64,000 nucleotides of DNA, taken from positions 29,793,475 to 29,857,474 of the forward strand of contig NC_023751.2 of NCBI RefSeq assembly GCF_000499845.2. The letters are read 5' to 3'. Each line of letters begins with the position of its first letter. Within the stretch, counting starts at the first letter, position 1. Positions 1-18,310 of the stretch are shown in pieces. Position numbers and translations under genes: made by a program. A model generated the notes under the pieces. It worked only from the letters and a program-made list of their open reading frames with translations, did not search any database and had not been told where the DNA came from. This stretch comes from Phaseolus vulgaris (Eukaryota; Streptophyta; Magnoliopsida; Fabales; Fabaceae).

Positions 1-2
1 CA

Positions 3-3000
3 CCTACTCCGACTCAGAAAAAGGCGCTTGAAGAAGCTATTCTCAAGGATCTCAAAGCCAAAAACTACCTGTTTCAATCAATTGACAAAACCATGTTGAA
101 AACTATCACCAGGAAGGAGACAGCCAAACAACTATGGGAGTCCATGAAAATCAAGCACAAAGGTAATGCTAGAGTGAAACGCGCACAACTACAAAGGCTA
201 AGGAAAACTTTCGAAACCTTGGAGATGAGGGCTGGAGAACGAATAACGGGATATTTTTCAAGAGTCATGGAGATCGTCAACGACATGAGAAATAGTGGAG
301 AAGAATTAGACGATGTCAAGATTGTTGAAAAGATTTTAAGAAGTCTCACAGACAACTTCAACTTTGTGGTTTGCTCCATCGAAGAATCAAAGGACATTGA
401 TAGCCTTACTGTTGACGAGTTACAAGCATCACTACAAATACATGAGAGCAAGGTGGTTGAGAGAAGGAGTGAAGAGCACGTTCTGCAAGTGGAAAATGTG
501 TCAAGGAACGCTCAAAGAGGAAGAGGACGAGGACGCGGAAGAAGCAGCTACAGAGGTAGAGGCAGATCCTTTGTAAACAGAGCAGCCATTCAATGTTTTC
601 GATGTGGAAAACAAGGTCACTATCAGTTCGAGTGCACTAGTGAGGAAAAAAACGTCAACTATGCTGAGTTTGACGAAGAAGAAGAATGCTTACTAATGGC
701 GCATGTCGATGTGAGCAATCTCAAAGAAAGTGGCATATGGTTTTTGGACTCCAGATGCTCAAACCATATGACGGGAGAAAAATCTTGGTTTGTTGATCTA
801 GATGAAGGTTTCAAGCATTTTGTTCGGTTGGGAAACAACTCTAAGATGGTGGTTCAAGGAAAAGGAAACATCATATTTGAAGTGGAGGGGATAATACTTG
901 TTTTGACTAATGTTTATTATGTCCCGAATCTGACGAACAACTTGTTGAGCATTGGACAACTTCAAGAGAAGAATCTGACCATTATGATCAAGAATAATGT
1001 GTGCAAGATATATAATTGTAAGAGAGGGTTGATCATGGAGACTCAAATGACGATGAATCGGATGTTTTTGGTTTACGCTAAGAAGAAACCAACATCTGTG
1101 AAATGTCTCAAGGTGGAAGAAGAAGACGTGGGATCTCTTTGGCACAGGAGGTTTGGACATTTAAATAATAAGTCCATTCAAATTATGGCAAAGAAAGGAA
1201 TGGTGAAAGGGTTACCTAGCTTGAAGGAGGATGTTAAGGTGTGCACAATATGCAATATGGGAAAACAACAACGAGAAAAATTCCCAAAGAAGAGCAAGTG
1301 GAGAGCAACAGAGAAGCTAGAACTAATTCATGCAGATCTATATGGTCCAATCACCCCAATGTCTCATAGTGGAAAAAGGTATTTGTTCGTGCTTGTTGAT
1401 GATTTTTCTCGTAAAACATGGATTCATTTTCTTGCAGAAAAAGCAGAAACGTTTGAGGCTTTCAAAGCGTTCAAAATTTCTGTTGAAAAAGAAGCTAAGA
1501 CTGTCATTCGTGGTCTGAGGACAGACAGAGGAGGCGAATTCACCTCAGACAAATTCAACAAATTTTGCAGAGAGCATGGCATAAAATGACAATTGACAGC
1601 ATCATATACTCCTCAACAAAACGGAGTAGCAGAGAGGAGAAACCGCACTATCATGAACATGGTGCGTTGCTTGCTCTCCGAGAAAGAAATGCCAAGATTT
1701 CTATGGCCAGAAGCAGTTAGATGGACAGTTCATGTCTTGAATCGAAGTTTTACAAAGGCAATAAAAGACAAGGTGCCTGAAGAGAGATGGACAGGAATCA
1801 AGCCAAAGGTTGACTATTTCAGAGTTTTCGGTTCAGTTGCTCATGTTCATGTTCCGATACAAAAGAGAATCAAGCTTGATGATCGAAGTCATAGATGTAT
1901 CATGCTTGGAGTTAGTGAGGAGTCCAAGGCTTATCGATTGTATGATCCAATCACGAAGAAAATCACAATAAGTAGAGATGTTATTTTCGAAGAAGAAGCG
2001 CAGTGGGACTGGACATTGAGTACACCAGAGCAAAACATATTCACATGGGAAGATGATGATGGAGTTCTCGAAGAAGAACAAACTGAGGATGAATATGAGG
2101 AAGAAGGACCTGAAAATTCTATAGCAATACATGCTCCGAGAGAAGAAACAGAAGAGATCACTACATCAACAAATCCTATGCGTGAACATGAAAAACAATC
2201 AAAAAGAGCAAGAAAGCCACCTGAATGGATGCAAGATTTTGTAAGCGGAGAAGAAGAAGATGATAATTGGGCAAACTTTGCTTTTTTCATATGCAATGAT
2301 GATCCGATAAACTTCTCTGAAGCGGCAAAGGAAGAAAAGTGGAATGAAGCAATGAAGTTGGAGATTCAGTCCATTGAAAGAAACAACACTTGGGAGCTCA
2401 CAGAATTGCCAATAGGAGCAAAGACAATCGACATCAAATGGATATACAAAACAAAGTTGAATGAAGAAGGAAATATCGAAAAATGCAAAGCACGTTTAGT
2501 GGCAAAAGGTTACTGATAGTTGTCGTTTTGCTGTCAAATTAATATGATTATAGCGTATACTTGTCTAACACTAGAGAGATGATAGTATAATTGTGGACAA
2601 ATGTCCCCAAGTCATCTCCTAACGAATCCAATAGTAAAATCAGTTGATCAGGGTTTAAAATCTATCTGCAAGCAATAAAAGTTAGCAATAACAATAAAAA
2701 TGAAAAGGGGGTTTGAGATAGTTGTGCAAAAAATATAAAAGAGATTAAAATAGCAAATAAAAAGCGGTTGATCCCTAGTTCTTCCACCATTGAATTCTTC
2801 ACAGGTTCTCTAAAGATTAATCTTTTCTCAATCCTCCAACAGAACTAAACCAGATTGAACATGCGCCGATCTGATTCAACCGAAACTCACCAGTAAAGCA
2901 TGCGTCTACTAGTTTATTCAATACCCACTTTGTTTCATGCGTATACTCCATGGGAATGCTTACCTCCTCTCCCTTGAATCATGCGCCCAAGAAATTAATT

Positions 3001-5027
3001 AGAACAATACGAACTAACTGAGAAACCAAAGTTTAAGATAAGGAAGACTCTCAATCATGCGTTCAAGTACAACCTTTCACAAAAACCAGTTTTCCAAGAG
3101 ATTAGACAATAAAAACAACTGCTATAGAGAATTAAAAATCGAAACTTTCATTTAACAAAACCTCAGAACTCAATGGAGAATTACAAAAGAATCAACCAAA
3201 AAGGTTTATCCTTCCATGCGGAGGCAAAACAAAAGAATTACTAAGAAGAAAATAAACTAAGAAAACCCTATGAAGCTCTCTCTTTTCTCCTTGATGCTTG
3301 TGTCCTTTTATAGGCTTTTCTGCTCCAAGGATCTTGGGAAAATATTGCAGTTTAGATTTTGTAAACAGTTTCCACTTTCCATAATTCTTTTTATTTTGCA
3401 GAAGATTTGCTTCCAATTCTGTTTCTGGAATCTTGTAGCTTTTATTTTCTCTTTCTTCTCCTCATAATATTTTTTCTGTTTTGGTTCAAGAAGCAACTTG
3501 GACTTTTGCATATTTGGCCCATTCACAAAGGTAGATGCTTCCTCCGAATAATTTACTCTAAAAACACAAAATTAACAATAATAATAGTTAAGGCCCAAAT
3601 AAACCCAATTATAAGAATATTAATTAAAACAATGGATTTATTTATTATTATAGTCCAATAATCTATGAATAAGGCTAATGAGTGTGAATAAATATATGCT
3701 CATCAGTTACTCTCAAACCACAGGGGTGGATTATACAGAAGTTTTTGCACCAGTGGCCAGATGGGATACAATTAGGAGTATTCTTGCAGTAGCTTCCCAA
3801 CGAGGTTGGTGTGTTTATCAACTAGACGTCAAAAGTGCTTTTCTATACGGTGAATTAAAAGAGGAAGTCTATGTTGATCAGCCTGAAGGATATCTTAAAG
3901 TAGGGGAGGAAGACAAAGTCTATCGTTTAAAAAAGGCCCTCTATGGCTTAAAATAGGCGCCAAGAGCATGGTTCAGCAGAATTAAGAGTTACTTTACGAA
4001 GGAAGGGTTCAAGAAAAGTGACTATGATCACACCCTTTTCTTCAAGAAAACAGAAAACAATTTATTGGTGGTAAGTCTCTATGTCGATGACTTGATTTTT
4101 ACTGGAAGTAACAAAGTATTGTGCGCAGAATTCAAGTCCTTAATGCAGAAGGAATTCGAAATGACGGACATGGGAAAAATGAAGTTTTTCCTTGGAGTGG
4201 AAGTTCATCAAAGTGAAGCTGGGATACACATATGTCAAAAGAAGTATGCAAAGGAGGTGTTGGAGCGTTTTAATATGGGGGACTGTAACTCTGTAAAAAA
4301 TCCAATTGTTCCAGGAACTACTGTTTCAAAGGAGGGGATTAAAAGAGCTGATGCAACGCTTTACAAGCAACTTGTTGGTTGTCTAATGTATCTTACGGTA
4401 ACAAGACCTGATTTGATGTTTGTAGTGTGTTTGATTTCACGTTTTATGTCTGACCCTAAGGAAGAACATACGTTGATTGCCAAAAGAGTATTAAGATACG
4501 TAAAAGGAACACATGATTTTGGAGTGTTCTATGGGAGATTGTCAAAAATGAATTTGTTGGGATACACAGATAGTGACTATGCTCGAGATGTAGATGACCG
4601 GAAGAGCACTTCTGGATATGTTTTCTTGCTGAATGGGGCTGCAGTTAGCTGAAGTTCTCGAAAGCAAGACATAGTCACTCTCTCCTCAACCGAAGCTGAA
4701 TATGTTGCAGCAAGTTCCTCTGCATGTCATTGTGTTTGGCTAAAAGGGATGTTGCAGGAGCTAGGAGCTATAAATGGTGAATGTATAGACATCATGTGCG
4801 ACAATAGCTCAGCGATTAAGTTATCTAAAAATCCAGTCATGCATCGGAGGACAAAACACATCGATGTCAGGTATCACTACTTGCGAGACTTATGTAATGA
4901 AGAAATCATGAAGCTGGTTTTTGTTGGAACAAATGATCAAATTGCAGATATCATGACTAAGCCTATCAAGTTGGATCAGTTTGTGAAGCTCAGGAATTTA
5001 CTTGGAGTTCGAAGGATGGAAAGTTAA
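3..5027 (+). pseudogene. Copia gag-pol polyprotein, interrupted
   Basis: The frame is open from the window edge. Seen in order: gag; a zinc knuckle (CFRCGKQGHYQFEC, about 594-635); a protease motif reading DSRCSNHMTG (about 748-777); the integrase HH-CC region near 1140-1260 (LWHRRFGHLN, then CTICNMGKQ); the integrase core (HADLYGP near 1330, RTDRGGEF near 1518, NGVAERRNRT near 1620); RT start 2320-2513 resuming at 3711; the YVDD catalytic motif at 4080-4091; RNase H (STEAEYVAAS near 4690) and the C-terminus to 5027. One frame is kept throughout, but it is broken by TGA at 1587-1589, TAG at 3954-3956 and TGA at 4650-4652, and by the solo LTR. The usual DSG of the protease is DSR. The copy is therefore not functional on its own. 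Confidence 0.92.
2514..3705. mobile_element. Solo LTR nested in the Copia RT domain
   Basis: A 1192-bp block begins TGATAGTTGTCG and ends GCTCATCA, i.e. TG...CA termini. It is flanked by a perfect 5-bp direct repeat GTTAC at 2509-2513 and 3706-3710. Removing the block and one repeat rejoins the Copia RT frame. No internal domain or second LTR is present, so this is best read as a solo LTR left by LTR-LTR recombination. The parent family is not identified; a long LTR of this type fits Gypsy (Tat-like) elements, but that is inference. Small ORFs inside it have no recognisable product. Confidence 0.88.
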
Positions 5028-5066
5028 ACTGATGCTCTTAACGTATAAGTTTAAGGGGAGAAATTA

Positions 5067-5400
5067 TGTTGAATATTTGACAAAGTCTGAAAAATAAGTC
5101 AATCTAGTTTTTAGAAATTAAATAAATCTATTACAGATATTTTATATTTTAATAATAGTGCCTAGATTTGGGTGGCTAAGCTTTTATAAAAGCCATTCTC
5201 TATTCATTATAATATATACTAAATATTTCTATTAGTTATGAAGAACTTGGAAGTCATCCCATCATCATTCAAACGAAACTCTGAATTTACGGAACATGCT
5301 GCTGCACATGTAAGCGTCCTTTTGTTGCCAATTTGCATGATTAATTCACGTGGAGTCAGGTTTTATTTTATTGATTTAATATTATATGTTATTGTTTTCA
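5067..5400 (+). repeat. 3' LTR of the Copia element (right end uncertain)
   Basis: It starts TGTTGAATATT directly after the purine tract ending at 5066. A TATA-like stretch (TTTTATAAAAGCC near 5183) fits an LTR promoter. The right end cannot be fixed without the 5' LTR. Confidence 0.6.
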
Positions 5401-6550
5401 TTTGCAGCTTTTTGGTATTTTTAGTGTTTTGATTCGCTTAAATTCATATGCTTTTGGGGTGTGTTGGATGGTGTGATACATCTACGAACACGACATTCTA
5501 TTGACGGTTAATGTTTTACAAATAATGTGTTGGATATTTTATGCTTCTTTTGGTTTATTATGTTTTTTTTAATAAAAGGTAGTTTTTACTTCTTGGTAAG
5601 CTTGTGGAGTTCAAATAAATAATACTAATAATAAAATAAAACTAAAACATAATTATATTTTTTTTAAGTGATGAATTTTCATGCTGAGACTCGCTTAATT
5701 TTATGTAAATTTTTAAGAATTATGTAATAATTAAAAATTTTGCAATAATAATTTTCGTTCAAACAATAATTTTGAAATTTTTTAATTATCATGTTACGTC
5801 TGAAAACTACATATAAATATTATTTAAAATCTTTTAACAAAAGAAGTACATAAATTTTGGTAAATTTTGTTTTACGTAGAGTATGATTAATCTTGTTGGA
5901 CTCGAATAATTTATTTATTTATTTTTTATATGTATTTTTGTTTTATTTTTGAAGAAAAAAATAAACATTTTAAAAAAAAATCGCACTTTTTTTGTATATT
6001 TAGGATAATTAGATGTTAATAATTTTTTTTACACGTAATTGATTATAAATTTAGTTTCGAAGACAATTTTTTTTTTCATAGTTTTCAATAATAAAATATA
6101 GTGACAATTCTTATGTTTTTCAAAGATTTGTTGTCTTCTGATCTAGTTGTAATAAGTGCTTATTTGTAACTTCTAAACTATGTAGAAGGAAGTGATGTCA
6201 TTTGTAAATCATTCACTTTTGTGAAATTATCTTCAAGAATATAGAGAACTTAATTTAATATCCATTCTTTTAATTGCGAATGTTGAAAATCAACCACTTA
6301 TTGTTGTAATTGAAGAAGTTTTATTTACATAGCATAAATAAATATTGTATACTTTGCTAAAACTCAAGGAAAGTCTAGTGGATAACATAGAAAAGATCTA
6401 TATACTCATTGAAGTCAAAAGTTGCAAAGAGAATACTTGTAAACATTGTTTCATCAATGGTGTTTTTTTTATAACATTGGAAAAACAAATGTAGCTAAGG
6501 TTAGGGGTGATCTAGTATGAAACAAAGTGTGTTTTTCTTCTTTCTATTAC
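5401..6550. other. AT-rich spacer
   Basis: AT-rich sequence with long homopolymer T and A runs. I see no conserved coding frame, RNA gene or clear repeat boundary. Confidence 0.6.
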
Positions 6551-6555
6551 ATATG

Positions 6556-6836
6556 TGTTGGGTATGAAGCCAGGACCAATTGGGTTGGGCTAACTAGACA
6601 CATGTTTAGTGAGTGGGCTTAATTATTATGCCCTTTTATTATCTCTATTTATCTCTATTTAAAGAGATCATTGTACTTGTAATTGGTGTGCAACAGGATA
6701 TAATGTAAACCTAATAGTTGCCCGGGTGGATGTAGGTTGCAGTTGGCGACCGAACCACGTTAAATCTTGTGTCGTTTATTTTTCTGTAGTTGATTCGTGA
6801 TTATGTGTGTTGTTTCCGCGTGCGTTTTTCCCATCA
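6556..6836 (+). repeat. 5' LTR of non-autonomous Copia copy 1
   Basis: 281 bp, TG...CA ends, followed after 2 bases by the Met-tRNA primer-binding site. It matches the LTR at 9017-9286 closely. Confidence 0.93.
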
Positions 6837-6838
6837 AG

Positions 6839-6850
6839 TGGTATCAGAGC
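6839..6850 (+). other. Primer-binding site (initiator Met-tRNA type)
   Basis: TGGTATCAGAGC, the usual plant Copia primer-binding sequence, two bases after the 5' LTR end. Confidence 0.9.
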
Positions 6851-7191
6851 CTTGGTTCGTTTACACACTAGAGATCCGATCAGCAGAAATTAATCGACGA
6901 GATGTGAAAATTACGGTTGCAGAGGGTTTCGCAGAGGCCGCAACAACATCCCAAAGCTAGGGTTTTGCAGGGGTTGCAGCAGCGTCCTAAGGCTTAGGGT
7001 TTCCTAGATCTGCTTCACAGCAACGGTGACCAGCGACGGTGGTGGTGCGGAGCGCCAGTGCAGTGGGGATTGTGACCAGGTCTGTTGGTGAGTGATTTTG
7101 GGTGGTGCAATTTTTGTGTTCTTGATTTAAAAAAAAAAGATTGCCAAGATTTGAAATCAGTTGTACCGAGTATCTCGTCTAGTCATTTGAG

Positions 7192-8324
7192 ATGACAGAA
7201 GAAGGGAGGTTCCGAATTGAAAAATTCGATGGTATAGATTTCAGTTGGTGGAAAATGCAAATTGAGGATTTGCTAATTCAAAAAGATTTGGACGTGGCTT
7301 TGGATGACAAGCCAGAAAAGATGTCTAATGCAGAGTGGGCAGGTTTGGATCGGAAAGCTATGTCCGTTATCTGACTCTCTTTGAGTAAGAATGTTGCCTT
7401 CAACATTTTGAAGGAGAAGACAGCGAAAGGTATCATGGAAGCATTGTCTAACATGTACGAGAAGCCATATGCTGCAAACAAGGTGTTTCTGATTAGAGAA
7501 TTGGTAAACACAAGGATGAAGGAAGACAGTTCAGTTACTGAGCACATCAATAAAACAAATTCGATCTTAGCCAGACTTATGTCAGTGGGCATTAAGTTCG
7601 ATGATGAAGTTCAAGCTTTACTACTGTTATCGTCTTTGCCTGACAGTTGGTTCGGAACGGTTACAGCAGTTACCAGTTCAGCGGGATCCGGTGGATTTAC
7701 TTTTGAGAAGATTTGTGATCTCATTCTTGGCGAGGATGTCTGAAGAAGGAGTTCTGGGGAATTATCTAGTGAATCGCTATATGTCATGAGAGGTAAGAGA
7801 AATATCAGAGATAGTGGGAGCAAGAACAAAGGAAGGAGTCAGTCAAAGACTTGGGATTGCTTAAGTGTAACATGTTGGAACTGCAAGGAGGTGGGGCATT
7901 TCAGGAATCAATGCCCAAATGATAAACAAGTCAGCATTGCAGAAGATTCCGCGGACGAGGACCTCTTAGTCTGTTGCGTGGAGAGTAGTGTGGATTCCTG
8001 GGTCATGGATTCTGAAGCATTGCAGAATCTAGTTATTGGAGACTTTGGAAAGGTAAGACTAGCGGACAATAGAACTCTTGATGTTACGCGGGCATGGGTG
8101 ACATAGTGTTGAAGACACCAGCTGGTTTTTGGACTTTGAAGGATGTCAGAGTTGTTCCAAGCTTGAGGAAAAGTTTGATTTCTGTTAGGCAGTTGGACAA
8201 ACAGGGACATGAAGTGAAGTTCGGAAATCAGCAGTGGAAGGTCGTCAAGGGAAATCTTGTCATGGCCTGCGAAAGAAAGAGATGTTCGTTGTATATAGTC
8301 AGATTACCGTGTCTGAGGGAGTGA
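7192..8324 (+). pseudogene. Copia gag/protease relic, copy 1
   Basis: The frame starts at ATG 7192. The gag N-terminus (FDGIDFSWWKMQIEDLL) resembles the UBN2/gag region of Copia elements. The frame stops at TGA 7372-7374, reopens from 7375, then stops at TGA 7741-7743. A zinc knuckle CWNCKEVGHFRNQC lies near 7876-7917. The protease region reads SWVMDSEALQNLV, lacking the usual DSG(A) active site. A 2-bp difference from copy 2 near 8088 shifts the frame; the downstream part (LKDVRVVPSLRKSLISVRQL) then runs from 8094 to 8324. A further open stretch, 8234-8521, has no recognised domain. Confidence 0.85.
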
Positions 8325-8602
8325 CCATCCCAGTTCAGAAGATAAACAAAGTCTGGTTCACAGAATCTCGTGGGCAGAAGAGGGTTGTCTTTACAAGAGA
8401 GAAACCCAGAGCCACAGGTCAGATTCAGGATGAACGAGCATGGAAAGGTTCAAGTAGACCAGTCATAGGTACTTGTGGCAGTGGGAGCACGGGTCGTGCT
8501 TCAGCTAAGGTTCCTAGATGACCGTGGGTTAGGAGAACCAGTATTCCAGCGGTTGAAACTTCTCCAGAAAAATTCTTGTTGAATATGGAGAGTGTTTATT
8601 CT

Positions 8603-8768
8603 CAGGTTGTTCCAGGATCCGACAGTTCCTGTAAGTGGGAGTCGATAGGAACAGAGAACGGGTCAGTGACTGACGTGTTGAAACTCAGGTTGTTCCAGGA
8701 TCTGACAATTCCTGTAAGTGGGAGTCGGTAGGAACAGAGAACAAGTCAGTGACTGACGTGTTGAAACT
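8603..8768 (+). repeat. 83-bp tandem duplication inside copy 1
   Basis: The unit beginning CAGGTTGTTCCAGGATC occurs at 8603 and again at 8686. Both units contain CCTGTAAGTGGGAGTCG and AGGAACAGAGAAC. Copy 2 has a comparable but differently bounded 81-bp duplication. Confidence 0.8.
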
Positions 8769-8861
8769 CAGGGGAGTTTTAACGAAGTCTTCAAAATGAT
8801 TAAGAAGGTTGGTGGCAACTAGAGGTGGAACAGTGAGTTCCATCGACAAATTACAGAAGTA

Positions 8862-9061
8862 CATGTACACAGTTGAAGCGCAGGTGAACATTGTTCCGTG
8901 ACTTCAAGTGGGAGATTGTTGGTATGAAGTCAAGACCAATTGGGTTGGGCTGACAAGACACCATGTACACAGTTGAAGCGTAGGTGAACATTGTTCCGTG
9001 GCTTCAAGTGGGAGATTGTTGGGTATGAAGCCAGGACCAATTGGGTTGGGCTGACTAGACA
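8862..9061 (+). repeat. 100-bp tandem duplication of PPT plus LTR head, copy 1
   Basis: The segment CATGTACACAGTTGAAGCG through the polypurine tract and the first ~45 bp of the LTR occurs at 8862-8961 and again at 8962-9061. The first LTR head (from 8917) is a decoy; the full 3' LTR begins at 9017. Confidence 0.88.
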
Positions 9062-9286
9062 CATGTTTAGTGAGTGGGCTTAATTATTATGTCACTTTAT
9101 TATCTCTATTTAAAGAGATCATTGTACTTGTAATTGGTGTGCAACAGGATATAATGTAAACCTAATAGTTGCCCGGGTGGATGTAGGTTGCAGTTGGCGA
9201 CCGAACCACGTTAAATCTTGTGTCGTTTATTTTTCTGCAGTTGATTCGTGATTATGAGTGTTGTTTCCGCGTACGTTTTTCCATCA
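9017..9286 (+). repeat. 3' LTR of non-autonomous Copia copy 1
   Basis: 270 bp. It matches the 5' LTR apart from one missing TCTCTATTTA-type unit and a few substitutions. It is followed by the target duplication ATATG. Confidence 0.92.
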
Positions 9287-9291
9287 ATATG

Positions 9292-10283
9292 TGCTTGCCT
9301 CTTAGCCATGTCACAATGTTTTTGGATGATATTGTGAATTTGGTTTATAAAAGCATTAGAAGACTCCCAATCAACATTTAACAAACGTATTTGCGAAAAT
9401 ATTTCAAAGTTATTTTTTTGAGCTATATTCAAACCCTTCCTTCTAAATCTAACTTTTATTTCAATGTTACTTGTCAATCAAATAAAGACCATAATTCTTC
9501 GTATCATTAATGCTAAAGAGACCCTTCTTATCCTTCCAACACTACCATTCTTCAACTCTAACCTTTATTCTAATTGCAAGCCCAACAAATTTAGCCTAAA
9601 CCTCCAACCTCATAAATACCCTGGCCAGTAACTAAACTGTGATGTAATACAACTTTAAGGTTTGCTTTCACAATCTACTTATTACTATGATAATCAAAGT
9701 TTTTATGAACTAAAACATATTTATACTTCTCATGAAAATTTGGTATCTAAAAACTTTAATCTTTAAAAAAAAACTCAAATAAAAACATCTTAACTCAACC
9801 AATTTATATCTCAAATATTTTTAACAAAATTAACCATTGTTGTTTTTAATTTGAGTGTAGACCGTCCAATGTAGTGCCTTGGATCATCTAGTGCTTGATA
9901 TAGATCGTCTACTACATCGAAAGTCAACATAATTTAAGTATAAATCAGTAAACCCCAATCGTCTCCTAACAAATTCAATTATAAATCAAGTGAAACAATA
10001 TTCATATATCATAAGGTATTAATTAGAAATAATAGTAAATAAAAAGGTGAATTGTCATTGGAACAATACTCTTATAAACTACAAGTGATAGAGAACGATA
10101 CTTGTAATAATTTGTGATTATTTAAACCCTTTGTAGGTTATGAAAGAGAATTGGATATGAATCAAATTGGATGAACCAGTTAAAATTAAAGTGTTGCCTA
10201 CCTTGTCTATTTCTTATATCTCTTTAAACTATCATCTTAAAGTTTTTTTTAAAATCTTAGTGAAGTTGTTTTAACATCATAGA
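9292..10283. other. AT-rich spacer with a faint repeat relic
   Basis: No gene seen. Around 9955-10020 a stretch (CCCCAATCGTCTCCTAAC, then AAATTCAATTATAAATC) loosely matches the head of the solo LTR near 2605-2650 and may be an old relative of it. Confidence 0.45.
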
Positions 10284-10404
10284 TGTTGGAGATCCCACAT
10301 TGACTAGAGATTAGAGTCTTTCATTGTATATAAGTGGGTGCAAACCTCAACCTCATGAACCGGTTTTATGGGGTTCAGTTAGGCTTAAAATCCACTTCAT
10401 AACA
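10284..10404 (+). mobile_element. TRIM-type LTR (121 bp) with primer-binding site
   Basis: It starts TGTTGGAGATCCCACATTG and ends CATAACA, directly followed by TGGTATCAGAGC (10405-10416). It is nearly identical to 57356-57476. Short LTRs with a Met-tRNA primer site are the hallmark of terminal-repeat retrotransposons in miniature. No second LTR is found downstream, so this copy is truncated. Confidence 0.82.
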
Positions 10405-10984
10405 TGGTATCAGAGCATGTTTTCGTAACAATAGACAATCCATTTAACATGTAATTGGACTAGCTTGTGAAACTTTTTAAAAATATTTTAAAGCTTTATC
10501 TTTAAGAGATAACAATTTCTTTCATCTATGTAAATAGTAGAGTGGTAGAAATAAAAAGAAGAATTGAAGTCGTTGCAAAGATCCAAGAAAATTTACATTT
10601 ACTTAGTCTCTTCTTATTAAAAGTCATCCAAACATAAACTACTCATGAATCAAAATGTGAAAACTTTTTTTTTGTTTTGTGAATGAAGATTAAACTAGTT
10701 TTTTCTAAACGTGCCAAACATACAAACAACTCACACTAACAAAAAGCAATTGAAAACCAATAATATATGAAATAGACCCATTCAGAAGAAGCTAATTTTT
10801 TTTTTTGGAAAAGATAAAAAAAAAGATTTAATTAAAACGTAATATAAAGGGGTAAAATAATCTAACTTTTTTATTTTTATTTCAACCACATCCACATACA
10901 TTAACATCAACCAATAATTTATTCATTTCATTTTATTGTATAAAATATAATAATAATAATAAATAAACTTTTCCCGAACCAGTT

Positions 10985-17269
<6,285 letters not shown>

Positions 17270-18119
17270 AATTTACATTTACTGTTACCACGGTACCCTA
17301 TTTTCCATTTTAAAAACTTCTCTATTGTTGTAATCATCAACTTGGATAACTTAAGAAAACAAATTCGATGAATCCATGAAAATAGTCACTGGTTTCATGA
17401 AATTATGCAAACATATTAAACCTATAACTATTGTAATGTCCAAAGTTTTTATCAAAAATATGATTTTAGTATTAATCTATTAAAAGAATATAATCAGCAT
17501 ACATTTTAAATATCATTGAAAATAAACTGTGCATTGAATTAATTTAATTAAGGTATGAGATATTATTAATACGTGAATTAGTAAAGTTTTTTATTTCTAA
17601 AAAAATTCACATATGCATTACAAGTGTTTCTTAATAAAGAGAAAGGAATATACATTGTCATAAACTTGACTTACTAGCAAAACATATTAGTAAATTCTCT
17701 CCATCCATCTCATATACAACATAAAAAGGAAATATCCTATAATAAGAGAATTAAGGCATCATTTATGGTTGGACACAAATCTACATTTGAATATTCAGAA
17801 AAAAAAAGTAATTAATGATTTAGACGTTAATAAATAATACCTATTTTTTATCAGCATGATAAATAATACCTAATTTTAGTTATTTAATAAGTTTTCTAGT
17901 ATGATAAAAAAGATATGCATGTCACTGAAAATAGCTCAAACTATTGTTTGATACATCATCACAAGGCAAAAGCTTAAAGTGAGGCCAAGTAGAATTGTTT
18001 CAAGCTTTTGGATGTAAGACGTGATACGTCATTAGTTGTTTCTTCCTCCACCTCCATAGGTTCTTCTACCATTCCCATACAAAACGTGAAAATATTTTTT
18101 ATCTTTATTGTGCCACCTC

Positions 18120-18310
18120 TATTGAGTAGCTTCCGGATTATGTAATCTGGACACATATTTAAAAAAAGACTTTCGGATTATATAATTCATAAGCTAAAAA
18201 AGACTTACATAATCCAGAAATGAATCATGCATTAAAAAAAAATTCCAAATTATGTAATCCGGAAACTAATTAAAAATTTGATAAAGACTTCTGGATTATG
18301 TAATTTAAAA
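18120..18310. repeat. Cluster of GGATTATGTAATCC-like palindromes
   Basis: Variants occur near 18131 (CCGGATTATGTAATCTGG), 18173, 18206 (ACATAATCCAG), 18246 (AATTATGTAATCCGGA) and 18290 (CTGGATTATGTAAT). It looks like a degraded array or MITE end; the family is not identified. Confidence 0.5.

Larger units (their letters stand above)
1..5400 (+). mobile_element. Ty1/Copia LTR retrotransposon, 5' part outside window
   Basis: A Copia-type gag-pol reading frame is followed by a purine-rich tract at 5051-5066 and an LTR-like sequence starting TGTTGAATATTTGAC at 5067. The domain order gag, protease, integrase, RT, RNase H is typical of Copia, not Gypsy. The window begins inside gag, so the 5' LTR and primer-binding site are missing. 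The 3' LTR end near 5400 is only a guess because no second LTR is available for comparison. A 1192-bp solo LTR is nested inside the RT domain. Confidence 0.9.
6556..9286 (+). mobile_element. Non-autonomous Copia element, copy 1
   Basis: It is bounded by near-identical LTRs (6556-6836 and 9017-9286) that start TGTTGGGTATGAAG and end CCATCA. It is flanked by a perfect 5-bp duplication ATATG (6551-6555 and 9287-9291). A primer-binding site complementary to initiator Met-tRNA (TGGTATCAGAGC, 6839-6850) follows the 5' LTR, and a polypurine tract CAAGTGGGAGAT lies just before the 3' LTR. The 2.2-kb interior encodes only gag and a damaged protease; integrase, RT and RNase H are absent. Movement would need proteins from a relative. 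The 5' LTR has one extra 11-bp unit in a TCTCTATTTA repeat. Confidence 0.93.

Noticed and set aside
3192..3661. Several short ORFs on both strands
   Set aside because: They lie inside the solo LTR, are low-complexity and lack any family motif.
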